DNA of 64,000 bases, from positions 150,119,042 through 150,183,041 of the forward strand of contig CAXKWD010000002.1 of NCBI GenBank assembly GCA_964059195.1. Direction: 5' to 3'. How positions within the stretch are numbered: position 1 is the stretch's first letter; each line of letters begins with the position of its first letter. The notes below the pieces were generated by a model, which was not told where the DNA came from, did not search any database, and saw only the letters and a program-made list of their open reading frames with translations. The translations under genes were made by a program, and so were the position numbers. This document shows, piece by piece, positions 34,074 to 45,490 of the stretch. The DNA comes from Ectobius pallidus (lineage: Eukaryota; Arthropoda; Insecta; Blattodea; Ectobiidae).

Positions 34074-35462
34074 TCTATATTAATAAAAATGAATTTCCAA
34101 AATGTGTGACGGAGCATCACTTGAGAACCTCGACCGATCTGGCTGATTTTTTTGTTTCTGTTTTGTGTTTGTAATTGTCAGGACAAGGTTTGTATGAAAG
34201 AAAATTTTTGGAAAATCCATGGGAAAAGTCGGAAATGTGAAATGAGTTACAGTTAGAGAGTTCTGCTGTCAATTGTTTACATAAAAAAAAAGATTTAAAA
34301 AATTGAAATGTGACAAAAGAACTGTGACATATTCACAGTTTGAGAGTTCTGCTTTCACATGTTTTCATAACAAACAAACAAACAAAACAAATAAAAACAA
34401 AAAAAAAAGGGGTGAGTCTTGCAACCAAGCCAAATCGAAAGTGTGTATGTATGTATGTGGGTATGTATGTTCCCTATACAAATTAACATTTCATGACCAA
34501 TTTGCATGAAATTTTGCACACATACCCAGTTAAATCCGGGAAGTAATGCGGTGAACACTAAAATTCAAACAAATCACTCCTTACCTTGAAAATTTATATA
34601 ATTTCTGAAAATATTATACTGAAAAATGAAATGCAATTCAGTTATCATGATAACAATATACTGTTTACAGTGTTCACATAGGGCTTTGAGAACTACATTA
34701 TACTGGGCTTTAACAATTCTGATGCTATCGATGTAATTAATACATTTGTGAAAATAATTCTTGAAGAATGAAATCCAAGAAAATAAAGCACAATGTGAAG
34801 CAGTCACATAACTTTCTCTACCCTCGACATGGAAAATATCATTTTCTCACTTCACATTTGATGTAGAATAAGCGGTCGTATTGCAGGTTCAGCTTAAATG
34901 TGTGCCAGTGAGTATACTATATCAGAAGTCGGTAAAAATTCCTATCCACTTATACGTCACCCATAGCTGTAGGATGTTTATCATAGGCCCTAAACATCTA
35001 CAAGAAGACAAAATAGGGTGGAACATTTTCAGTCCCATGCCCGCAGTGTATTATGTCCCAGGTTTTGAGGAAGGAAAGTATGAAAGTGATATTGAATTTT
35101 TTTTTTAATTTCAGCTCTGAAACGGTTGTGAGAACATGAAAGTGAGAAATAAAAATTTCCATAAAGACAATACAATCTTATGTAATCGGAATTTATGTTT
35201 CTTTTATTTCAACCCCTCCCAGTAATGGTGTGTAGAAGCAACGGAATGCAACATTCGACATCCTCTGTGAGCCATAAAAAGCTATAACTAGTGTTTTCTG
35301 AGGGAATCGTTTGAGTGTGATAAGTCGTTCTTCCTCATTTCAAGTTCTATGTAGGTCTACATATTATACAAGGCCCTAGAGTTTGAAAATCGAAAGTCCT
35401 TCATAAGTTAATTTCAAATTACAAAATAAAAAACCCAGGCGATGCCGGGCCTTTTAAGCTAC
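34074..35462 (+). mobile_element. Helitron 2 (non-autonomous)
   Basis: It starts TCTATATTAATAAAAATGAA after an A and ends with the hairpin CCCAGGC-GAT-GCCGGG, CTTTTAAG and CTAC before T (CTAC in place of the usual CTRR). An internal TGTATGTATG run lies at about 34443-34470. No helicase was seen. The 3' part is clearly homologous to Helitron 1. Confidence 0.75.
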
Positions 35463-36002
35463 TAAAAGATATTTGTGCTACTCACCTTGCCCTCTCTATT
35501 TCTTACTTTGTGTCCTGCCCTAGTTATTACTTGGCATATAAGGTTAATAGCTCCCACTATGTTAGCATTATCAATATAGTTATTTATTCCTATTACTAAT
35601 AAACTGGTTTCCCTATCCAAGAGCTTATTCATAAAGGTCCCTTTTCTTCCTCCTTCCATATTATCCTATTTTGATTTGAATAACACTTATTCTTTCCATG
35701 AGTGATAGCCCTCATACTATTATTTTTGTACAGAATTATGCTAAAGAAAGAGATATAAAACTTTCAGAATAAATGGTTGCTTGTTGCCGTTTCTTGTATA
35801 AAAAGTTTACAATATGATCAGCTAATTGCTGTGAAATTAAAGCACAATCAATTACACTCACTCCCAATTTACTTAAATACATGAAATTTCCTTGTTCATC
35901 GCCATCACAATTTCCATTAAGATAAACAGATTATTCGCCCCAATGAATTCCAGCAGTTTTTTGCCTTCCTTATTAAGTACCCTATCTTGGCTTTGTCTAG
36001 TA

Positions 36003-36694
36003 CGAGGGCTGTTTTTTTTTCAAGTTCCGATGGGGCATAAAATGAAAACCACAGTGAAAATCAAAACTGTTTTATTTGGAACATTTAGGTACACCTTCTA
36101 GCTACTTCTGTACGTAGTTTCGTTCCAATTGAGACATTTGTCGTAGCGTGGTACCAACTTTCCAATACCCTCTTCATAGAAGCTTGCCGCCAGCGTTTTG
36201 AGAAGGTTCCTCACAGCATTTTGAAGTTTTTTTTTGAATTTCTTCCTTGGTGTGGAAGCCAGATCTTAGGTTTGTTCGGGAAATTTGTGTGCATCCATTG
36301 TTTGGATTGTTTTTTGGATTCTGGATTGTCGTAACGAATCCACGTTTCATCCCCTGTCACGATGGATTTCAAAAACTTGTTCCCGTGCCGAATGACTTCC
36401 ATTTTTTTCGGCAGCTGAAGAAAGATCTGGAAGGACAGAGCTTCCACACCAACGAGGAACTTCAAAACACTTCAAAATGCCGTGAGGACCCTTCTCAATA
36501 CGCTGGCGGCAAGCTTCTATGAAGAGGGTATTGGAAAGTTGGTACCACGCTACGACAAATGTCTCAATCAGAATGAAACTACGTACAGAAGTAGCTAGAA
36601 GGTGTACCTAAATGTTCCAAATAAAACAGTTTTGATTTTCACTGTGGTATTCATTTTATGCCCCATCGGAACTTGAAAAAAAAAACAGCCCTCG
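36003..36694. mobile_element. Fold-back mariner derivative with two transposase C-termini
   Basis: CGAGGGCTGTTTTTTTT ends are inverted and flanked by TA (36001-36002, 36695-36696). The right arm encodes, on plus, the mariner tail (DLEGQSFHTNEEL, then YEEGI and YDKCLN in a shifted frame). The left arm carries the same tail on minus. Between them lies a minus-strand piece with TGDETWIRYDNPESKKQS, the first catalytic block. It is a rearranged, non-coding composite of one mariner family, different from that at 26842. Confidence 0.8.
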
Positions 36695-37010
36695 TATTTT
36701 CCTTTCTATTAATTTGTTTGAAAAAAAATAGTTTTTTATATTACATTCCTGTGTCTATGGTTTCCTGTTCTGGCATTCATATCACCAAGAATGTAAATTT
36801 TGTGATTTTTGAACATCTTGAAAATGAATCAATGCTTCCCTGTATCTCCTCATAAAATTTTGAATCATGTGAGTGTTGATATAGTACTCTGATTAATAAT
36901 TTTGTATTACTGCTAGTCTCTGAGAATTGTATCCATAGACTACCCTCATTCTTTGAGTCTACCACTTTTATATTCCTTGCTAAAATGTCATCAATTAAAA
37001 AGGTCAAACA

Positions 37011-39210
37011 CCCTGGAGTTCTTCCATATTTACTGCTCTTCTCTCTATTTTTTACTAATGTATGTAAATCATTCTATATAGATCTTTATAGCCTTATTAA
37101 TCCACGTAATCCCTTAACAAGTTGTGTATCTCCTACTTTGGCTATGCTAGCTATGGGGCATGTCCATGGTCACTCACGTTACAAATTGACTTATTTTTAC
37201 TTGTTAAACTCTTATTAAATAGTTTTCAAAAAATACCTAAGCAGCCAAAATGCATGAGTGAAACCTCTAATAAATGGAGCACATGTTGCATGCTTTGTGT
37301 AAATTCTGGATCACAAATGTAAAGATTATTGAGATTCAAAGTTCGGTAACTCACGTTACAGAAATTGGACATGGTATTTGAAACTCAGATTTCAGTAAGC
37401 ATTTTCTGCTCTTTTAATGGCTCAATAAATACATGTTTTGCTGTACTGGTAGGTTATCATGTTGGAAATATGAATATTAAAACAATTTGTAATTTTAAAA
37501 AATTAAATACAGTTTATCTGACATAAAACAACTGCCTGATGGTAACTAACGTTACGGTAACTCACGTTACAATTTGTCCATTATACACTAAATCAAAACC
37601 GTTTGCTTGTAAAATAATCAAACAATTTTTAAACATGTAACCTACATTTCTCTAGTAGTAAAATAGAAAAAAAAATCATTTTTTCATAGAAACATGTTTA
37701 ATTTAAATTAGGTTATTTCCTGCAATTCTAAAAAAAACCAGTTCCCTTACTGAATTCGATTTACTTTCATTTTCTCTTTAGGAACAAGCAAAATCTCAAT
37801 TTTCTGTTTGAAATTAATGAAAGCTGTTCTTTTTCATGTGTTTTGAACAGAACATTGCTTTCAACACTTCTGACAGGTCACTTCTATTTCACCATGTTCA
37901 TCGGCATCACTTTGACCTACTGCTGCAAACCGAAACTTAACTATACCTTTTTTTCTGTTCTGATGGAACTCAGCAAGGACAAAACCATTTTTAATATTCC
38001 CTTTTGTTTGACATGGAATAGAAAGTAACTTTCAGTTTCAGAGCTTGAGGTGTAGACCTAACAATAAATAGAAATTCTGTGTGATATTCCAGCACTACAA
38101 GAACTTGAAGACACAGCTTCATCAGGCCTATCTATCCTTTGTCTTTATTCTTTCTTCCTGTTTAATTGCATTTCTTTTCCTTTCCCTTATTGTAGTTTTT
38201 GCATTTGTTTTTCTCTTAGTTTTTCATACATTGTTTTTGCTTTTTCTTATATTCTTCACTAGCAGGTGCCTGCAGCTTCGGCCACGGTAATTAATTCAAA
38301 AATTAAAAACTACGAGCTAAATAATTAAAATATCATGCACAGACAAACATTTCCTCTCATTATTATAGATAATTTTCCTCATCCTTTAACTTCTGACTCT
38401 GAATTTTAATTTTTTCTGCTGCAGATAAAGGCATGGCTGAAAAATAATCCAAAAGTCCAAAATTTACAATTTTAATGAAAAGTACTTATGGAGACAATGT
38501 TACCTATAAATTAGGTATCAACCTGCCCACTGTATTTATGAAAAGCTGGTTGTATTTTCTACTTTTAAGTTAAAGTTTGTACTTGACTGTGCTAGGAAGC
38601 ATCAATGGTAACTCACGTTACACAAATTGAAAATAAAATTATGACTTCTAGGTTATGCATGGAAACTCAAATCAATGCTAGTGTTTTTTTAATCAACAAG
38701 TATGAAATGAAATTAATTTTTTATTTCTATAACCTAAATTTGAAAACCGTAATAACAACTTTTCAATGTTTCTGGTAACTCACGTTACAAGGTGCTATGT
38801 ACTTTTGAAGTCTTAATAAAAGGCATAATATAAGAAATAATTACAAATTAATAATATGTTTACTTACCTAATATGTTGATAATATTTTCCAATAATTTTG
38901 TATTTTCTATATATTAATACACAAGCACAAAAACCATTGGAAAACAGACCTAAAATGAAGACATTAGGTCTGCCATCAGAATAGTGGGATTCCCTCTCAA
39001 ATTACAAATAAATGCAGGGTGTAATCCAAGAAATTTAATGCTACCTACATTCTCTCAACCTTTTACCTTCTGAAAACAGTATTGTTGTTAAAAAAATAAA
39101 ATTTAAAAAAATTAAGAATTTTGTCCTGATTCTCATGGACATGCCCTATGGCTTCTATATTAATAAATCCTACATATAACTCAGTCCCATTCTTTGGCAT
39201 GTCCCATAGG
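37011..39210. repeat. Noncoding stretch with six copies of a 15-bp motif
   Basis: GGTAACTCACGTTAC or close variants occur at 37168, 37345, 37541, 37556, 38607 and 38774. The motif is partly palindromic (GTAAC...GTTAC), and most copies are followed within about four bases by AAATTG or AATTTG. Near-inverted words GGGGCATGTCCATGG (about 37155) and CATGGACATGCCC (about 39136) lie near the edges. I recognise no gene here. Confidence 0.7.
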
Positions 39211-39471
39211 TAGAGATGGGAATTTTTCGGTGTTTTCAAACCGAAGAAAGCGGTACTTTGAAATGTGAAATTCGGTGGTTTCAATTGAACTTTTCGGTAC
39301 TTTCAAAACTATAGCAGATTCACGGGGAAGCATACCTTTTATGTGCTTAAACCATACAATCGAATTAACTTATACACATTTAAACCCAATCAAGACACAA
39401 TATTTACAAAAGGCTAAATAATACACATTTAAACTCGATCAAGACACAATATGTACAAGGCTAAGTAAAGT

Positions 39472-39625
39472 TTATCCTTCAGAGAACATCTCACTAAAAA
39501 GTTCAACGTTCTCTTGTGACAAATGATGGCGCCTGTCACTCAATACGCTATGCAGAAAAAAAAATCTTTCGCAGTCTGCATTTGCACACAGCATCCACAA
39601 CGCCAAACTCCAAGGAGAACTAAAT
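39472..39625 (-). pseudogene. hAT C-terminal dimerisation domain remnant
   Basis: The minus-strand frame ends at TAA 39472-39474 and reads PWSLALWMLCANADCERFFF, then VLSDRRHHLSQENVELF. This matches the end of hAT transposases (CERFFS...RR..LS.ENVE). It belongs to the element bounded by CCCATAGG duplications and is a different hAT family from copies A and B. Upstream coding sequence is not recognisable. Confidence 0.6.
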
Positions 39626-40387
39626 ACATCGTACTAATACTAATCGAATCCTAATACTGTATTTATCCGAATATAAGCCATCCCTGAATTTAAGCCACAC
39701 CTGCCTTTTTAACAGCAAAGTAAAGGGAAAAAATTAAATTAACCCCAAAGTGAAACAATAAATTGCCCCATATTCATAATATTAAGGTAACACAGTCATG
39801 TCTTAGCTGAAATAGGCCTGATAAGAAAAAGAAAGTATCAGCTGACTTAAGTTATTACAATTAAATAAAATTAACGGAAAAGAAAACAGAAATCTTTACT
39901 TTACACTTCATATGACTTTCAGTGTTGAATTTCGCGCGATTTTTCTATTTTTCTTAACCACTTTGTTTCCATTATTTGCATTTCCATATGTTACAGCCTT
40001 TTTTTTTTACTTCTGAGCAACTCATATTACACGCATATTCTGTAATACCGCTATAAAAAGTGACAAAATACGCAAAACATAGATAATAAATTAACATCGC
40101 TTTCTTCCGCATTTTTACGCCTCTTCTACGATGTTTCAAATAAATCTATATATTTTCGATGTTAAATCGATTCATATATCGATAGTCCTGGAGATTCGAG
40201 ATAATCGATAGGTGGCGGTGCTTGGAAGAAGGTAACCAGCTACGGTAGCTCGACCGTGTTTTTTAGTTTTCGGCCTCTATCTTGCAAAAAAGTAAAAATT
40301 CGTGCCAAAATCGCATTTTAAAGTAAAAATTCGCGCCAAAATCGCATTTTCATGCAAAATTCGCATCAATTCGCGAGTACAAGACTA

Positions 40388-41043
40388 ATAATGTCTTCTC
40401 TGTTTCAGATAGTAGTGCAGATGTAAATGAAGAACAGCCATTTAGAGCAAAGACTGTATGCAGGCCCACTAACAAAAGAAAGATTTTAGTTCTAGGTAGC
40501 AGCCAAGCCAGATATATGGGAACTGCTGTAAAAGATGCTGTTGGAGAGAGTTTTCAAGTTGAGTGTATTTGTAAACCTAATGCTGAACTTAAGGATGTAA
40601 TTTCAGGTATCAAGGATCTATCTAAAGGTTTCTCAAAGGATGACCATATTGTAATTGTTGGAGGTGGTGGTAATAGTCTAGACAGAGATCCTAACTTTGA
40701 AATCGACCAGGACCTACACACCATCTCTAGAAGCAGTGTACATACTAATGTTAGTTTTGTAGAGTTATTTTACAGGTACGACAAGCCCTCGCTTCGATTC
40801 AAGGTGAAAGCTGTGAACGACAAGTTAAGGGATTTCTCTAGTAATCATGTAAATTTTAACATTGTATCTGTTAATAGCCTAAGAAGAGAAGAATTCACTC
40901 GACATGGACTCCATCTGAACTCCAGAGGGAAGAAGACGCTAGCAAAACTTGTTGCTGAAGAAGTAAAGAGTAATGTATCTAATTGTAGCAGGCCTATTCC
41001 TGTCGTAGTAGGTGGATCATGTCATTTTTTAGGGGGAATCTAA
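40388..41043 (+). pseudogene. CR1-like retrotransposon 3 ORF1 (divergent SGNH esterase), 5' truncated
   Basis: An open frame begins without ATG at the junction with the hAT near 40385; the first ATG is at 40516, inside the esterase. The blocks are KILVLGSSQAR (GSS where element 1 has GDS), VGGGGNSLD (where element 1 has GGTND) and TRHGLHLNSRGKK. The Ser, Asn and His positions survive, but the Asp of GDS is replaced. The frame ends at TAA 41041-41043 and overlaps the ORF2 ATG by 25 bp. No repeat array or basic tail like that of element 1 is present. Confidence 0.75.
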
Positions 41044-43999
41044 ATCGAAGAAATAAACAACTTTTATGTGTACCTCAAGATAAGAATAATACTTCAGTTA
41101 AGCCAAAAACTAGAATTAATACATCATTTACATTAATACATCAAAATATAAGGGGACTTGAAAATAAAATTGAAGAATTCAACTTAGCAATTCAGGATTC
41201 AATTAATTCTAATCTACAGGAAATTCAAGTTATTTGTTTGACAGAACACCACTGTGCAGAAAAAGAGCTGGAACAATTAAAAATTGATAATTTTTCTTTA
41301 TGTTCAAATTTTTGTAGACGTTCCAAAAAATGTGGAGGTGTGAGTATTTTTATCAAAAGAAACTTAGATTTTAATGATATAGACACCAGTTCCTTTTGCA
41401 AGGAACAGGATTTTGAATGTTGCTCAGCAAGAGTGGAAACTGACAATGACACGTTTGTAATAATAACAATCTACAGAGCACCATCAGGTAATTACAACTA
41501 TTTTATCAATCAGTTAGAAAAGGTTCTTAATTCATTATACAATAATAGTGTAAATATGATACTGTGTGGAGATTTTAATGTAGACATGTCAACTGATAGT
41601 GAAAATAAGGCAAGACTTCTGTCCTTATAGTAGGTAGTTATAATCTAGACTTCATAGTGAACTTCCCAACTAGAATTCAAAACAACTCTCAAACAACAAT
41701 AGATAATATATTCTTAAATAAAGAAAAAAACTTGAAGTTTGAGGTAATCCCAATAATAAATGGGTTATCAGACCATGATGCTCAGATGGTAATGTTAAAC
41801 AATACTGAAGCATATCCGACTAGCAAACATACCCATAGTAATATTATCAGAGTAATGAATGATGTTTCGATTTTAAGTTTCAAACAAGATCTTGCAAATG
41901 AAAATTGGGAAACTATATTTACCTATAACACTGTTGATAGTAAATTAAATGAATTTCTAAATATCGTGCTGCGACACTTTGAGGCCAACTTTCCAAAAAA
42001 GACAACTACTAAAATAACTAATTTAAATAATAAAGCATGGCTAACCCCTGGCATTAAAATATCATGTGCTAAAAAAAGAGAGCTCTATTTACAATACAGA
42101 ACCAGTAACAATCAAACTCAGAAAGTGTATTATAAAAGATATTGCAATGTACTTAAAAAGGTTATTAAAGAAGCAAAGAGCAGGTATTTTTCACAAATAA
42201 TTAATAAATCAAACAACAAAGTTAAGACTATATGGAATATAGTAAAAAATGAAACAGGGAAAGCAAAGGAAAAAAGTGATTGTACGTCATTAATATACAA
42301 AAATAAGAAACTAGACAATCTATCAGATATTACAAATGCATTTAATAACCACTTCATAAATATTGCAGAGAATTGTGTTCCCACCAACAATACCAGTGTC
42401 AAGGCAATAGACCTTCTGACAAAATCTACAATTTGTAACCATAAATTTGAAATCACACTGACTTCCTCTATAGAAATTGAAAATATAATAAAATTGCTTA
42501 AAAGTAAAAGCTCATCTGGATGGGATGACATAAGTAATAAGCTATTAAAAAGTTGCTGTTCGGAACTTAGTAAACCCCTTAGCCATATATTTAACTGTTC
42601 ACTAGAAACTGGAATATTTCCTGAAAGAATGAAACATGCAATTGTCAAGCCCCTGTTTAAAAAAGGAGACAAAAATTTACCATCAAATTACAGGCCTATA
42701 TCGCTCTTAACTTCATTTTCAAAAGTATTCGAAAAAGTTGTATATAACCGCATAATTTACTATCTTAATTTGAATAATATTCTTACACCATCACAATTTG
42801 GTTTTAGAAGTGGCATGTCTACTGAAAATGCTACATTTAAACTCACCACAGAAATACTGGAAGCGCTAGATAAAAAGAAATATACGTTGGGAATTTTCTG
42901 TGACTTAGCTAAAGCATTCGACTGTATAAATCATGAACTTTTAATTGAAAAATTGGAACATTATGGAATAGATAATTTAACACTGAATTGGTTCAAATCA
43001 TACCTGTCTGATAGAACTCAAAATGTCGTAATAAATGGAAACAAATCTAATCTAGGAGTAGTTAGAAGTGGAGTACCACAGGGATCAATACTAGGACCTT
43101 TGCTATTTTTAATTTTCATCAATGACTTGCCACATAACTTAAGTGACGAAACAAAGGTATTGCTTTTCGCGGATGACACTAGTGTTTTTGTAACAGGAAA
43201 ATCCCAGGAACAACTGGCAAGAGTAGCTACAAAGGCTTTTCACTAATTAAATATATGGTTCCAAGCCAATAAAATGACGCTTAATATCGAAAAAACCCAC
43301 TTTATTCAATTCAGAACACAACAAAGATGTACCCAAAACCTTGTAATTAATTACCAAACACAAAGCATAGAAGAAATTAGTAATATCAAATTTTTAGGAT
43401 TACAAATTGATCAACATCTCGACTGGAAGTCACATATTGAAATGACAATTCCAAAACTAAGTTCAGCATGCTTTACCTTAAGAGTCCTGAATCAGGTATT
43501 AAAACAGGATGCCTTACGCATGGTGTATTTTGCAAATTTCCACTCGATAATGAAGTATGGAATCATATTCTGGAGTAACTCGACCCATAGGGATAAAATA
43601 TTTAAGCTACAAAAGCAAGCAATTAGAATAATGTGTGGAAAGAAAAGGAGAGAATCATGCAAACCGCTCTTTGAAAAATTAAAAGTCCTCACTCTCACAG
43701 GGGAGTATATATACTCTGTTATGTGTTATATGGTAGAAAATATTGAGAGATTCCAAACTAATAGCAGTGTTCATGAACATATTACTAGAAACAGGAATGA
43801 TTTACATAGACCGGTTAATGCATTAAAACTTTTTCAGAAAGGCGCTTATTACTCCGCAATACAGATATACAATAAGCTTCCAAACAACATTAAATTATTA
43901 TGTATTCAAAGAAAAAGCAAATCCTTCAAAGGATCTCTCAAGAAATTTTTAATGACTCACACCTTCTACAATATGGATGAGTATTTCCAGTTTGAATAA
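41019..43999 (+). pseudogene. CR1-like retrotransposon 3 ORF2 (endonuclease-reverse transcriptase)
   Basis: ATG at 41019 starts an APE endonuclease with HQNIRGLENK, CLTEHH, IYRAPSGN and CGDFNVDM. A one-base shift near 41626 is followed by SQTTIDNIF and GLSDHDAQM. The RT has NYRPISLLTSFSKVFEK, FCDLAKAFDCI, GVPQGSILGP and FADDTSVF (about 43168). A single in-frame TAA at 43244-43246 interrupts it, after which the same frame runs to 43999 with the conserved NSTHRDKIFKLQKQAIRIM region. A (CTACAT)4 tail lies at 44113-44136. One frameshift and one nonsense codon suggest moderate age. Confidence 0.9.
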
Positions 44000-44689
44000 G
44001 TTTATAGTGTAGTATATTATATATCATTATTTATTACTTGCTTGTATATTGTGATCTGACGTGTTCTATATCCTTGAGTCCCGCTCAACACAGGATCTAC
44101 AGAACGAGATAACTACATCTACATCTACATCTACATACAAAAAACATTTTTCAGGGTACTGTTGTGTGTGTTGAAGCTAGTTATCATTCCTAATACAGTT
44201 CTTAATAAAATTCGTTAAATTCGCGATTGCGAAAAATTCCTATCTCTACCCATAGGGTTCGGATGTTTATGAAATGTCATGTTTTTATCCTGACCTTCAT
44301 TCTTGCCGCAAACACAAATTAAACATGAATTGCACATTTGTTAACGTAATCGGACCGTTTTTATTTTACATATAGAGTCATATTTTGGTCATTTTCATGG
44401 TCTTGGTCATATTTCGGTCATATTCGTAATTTAACGTGATATTTCAGATATAAATTCTGTAAAAGAGCACACTGATGGAGTATGTGCACTAGATTGTCAA
44501 CTTAATTTTTTTCCCGAAAAAGAGTCACGAATATTTTTGTTTTACTTTAACTGAAATGTGAAGGGACAGTAACAAGTAACAGCACAATTATCTTTTCCTC
44601 CTTGTTGTTAACAACTTCCAATAGACATGTTTCCAAAAGATATTCAGTTCACAGTTATAGTGGTAACTGGAAACATTACAGTACAGTAC

Positions 44690-45490
44690 AGTAAGTCATA
44701 CGAAAAGGCCTACAAAGAGCACAGTACCGAAAGTTCTTGTTATAGGCGATAGCCACGCTAGAGGATTCGCGCCGGAACTTAAGACTAAACTAAGCAAGAA
44801 ATACAGTGTTTGTGGATTTGTGAACCCAGGATCAACTCTACCAAGCATTACAGAATCAGCAAAAAGGAAGTAGACAGCTTAGGTAGAAAGGACACAGTGA
44901 TAGTGATTGGAGGCACAAATGACGTTGGACAAAACGAATCAGACTTAGGCCTAAGACACCTTAAGAAATTTGTGGAAAGAAACACAAACACGAACATAGT
45001 AGTGATGACTGTGCCATTCAGACATGATTTACATGAAGACTCTTGTGTCAACAAAGAAGTTATAAAATACAATAGAAAACTAGCAAAAACATCAAAAATC
45101 CATCCCCATGTACAGATTACTCACATGGATCTAGGCAGGTCTTATTTCACGAAGCATGGTCTACATCTAAATGCCAATGGAAAAGAAGAACTAGCCAGAA
45201 AAACAGCAAATCTCCTAAATCATCGTAAGAAGACAGCAATTGAAATTGGATGGAAGGAAGACACAAACTCAGATGAAATCGAGACACCAGCAGATGATGA
45301 AACCGAAGAAGAGGATACAGAAGTGGACAACGAAGTTAGGCAAGCTGACAGAGAAGAGGAACCACCTACGGCAGGAGATGCAGGGTCAGACAATGGAACT
45401 AGGACTACCGACCCAACGGAGCAAATAGGACTTCGAACATCCACCAGAACCAGAAAACCACCACAAAAGCTAAGTAGTAATTTTTTATAA
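44690..45490 (+). pseudogene. CR1-like retrotransposon 2 ORF1 (SGNH esterase), frameshifted
   Basis: Frame one contains KRPTKSTVPKVLVIGDSHAR (block I) and ends at TAG near 44870. A run of five A near 44863-44867 marks the shift into the frame that continues to 45490 with VIVIGGTNDVGQ (block III), VPFRHDL and TKHGLHLNANGKE (block V). An acidic region (ETEEEDTEVDNE) and a basic tail, RTSTRTRKPPQKL, follow. The tail matches the end of element 1 ORF1, but the 16-residue repeats are absent. The 5' end is truncated. Confidence 0.8.

Larger units (their letters stand above)
31928..37010 (-). pseudogene. Non-LTR retrotransposon 5 (endonuclease and RT remnants), heavily interrupted
   Basis: Reading downward, 36777-37010 has NEGSLWIQFSE and SKFYEEIQ of an APE-type endonuclease. 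A fold-back mariner at 36003-36694 follows, then 35700-36000 has the SQDRVLNKEGKKLLEFIG block and, after a frameshift, GNFMYLSKLGVSVIDCAL. A linker at 35462-35659 leads to Helitron 2. After it, 33780-34073 holds more linker, and 33336-33578 has PIFKNNGKRDDPGSYRGMSL of RT. Helitron 1 intervenes, and 31950-32062 carries FMDLEKAFNTVNRNLFW (RT motif A). A segment of about 125 bp at 33590-33715 is foreign to the protein. The clade is uncertain, but it is not the CR1 type of elements 1-3. Confidence 0.75.
39211..44248 (-). mobile_element. hAT element carrying retrotransposon 3
   Basis: The ends TAGAGATGGGAATTTTTCG and the complement of TAGAGATAGGAATTTTTCG are flanked by perfect 8-bp CCCATAGG (39203-39210 and 44249-44256). 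Own sequence occupies about 39211-40385 and 44137-44248. A C-terminal transposase remnant lies at 39472-39625. Short ATTCGCGCCAAAATCGCATT repeats lie near 40295-40350. Confidence 0.85.

Noticed and set aside
37168..38788. CRISPR-like array
   Set aside because: The 15-bp motif is irregularly spaced (15 bp to more than 1 kb apart), repeats are too short, and the genome is eukaryotic.
42130..42672. Minus-strand 180-codon frame
   Set aside because: It is antisense to the RT of retrotransposon 3 and hydrophobic by chance from A-rich coding sequence.
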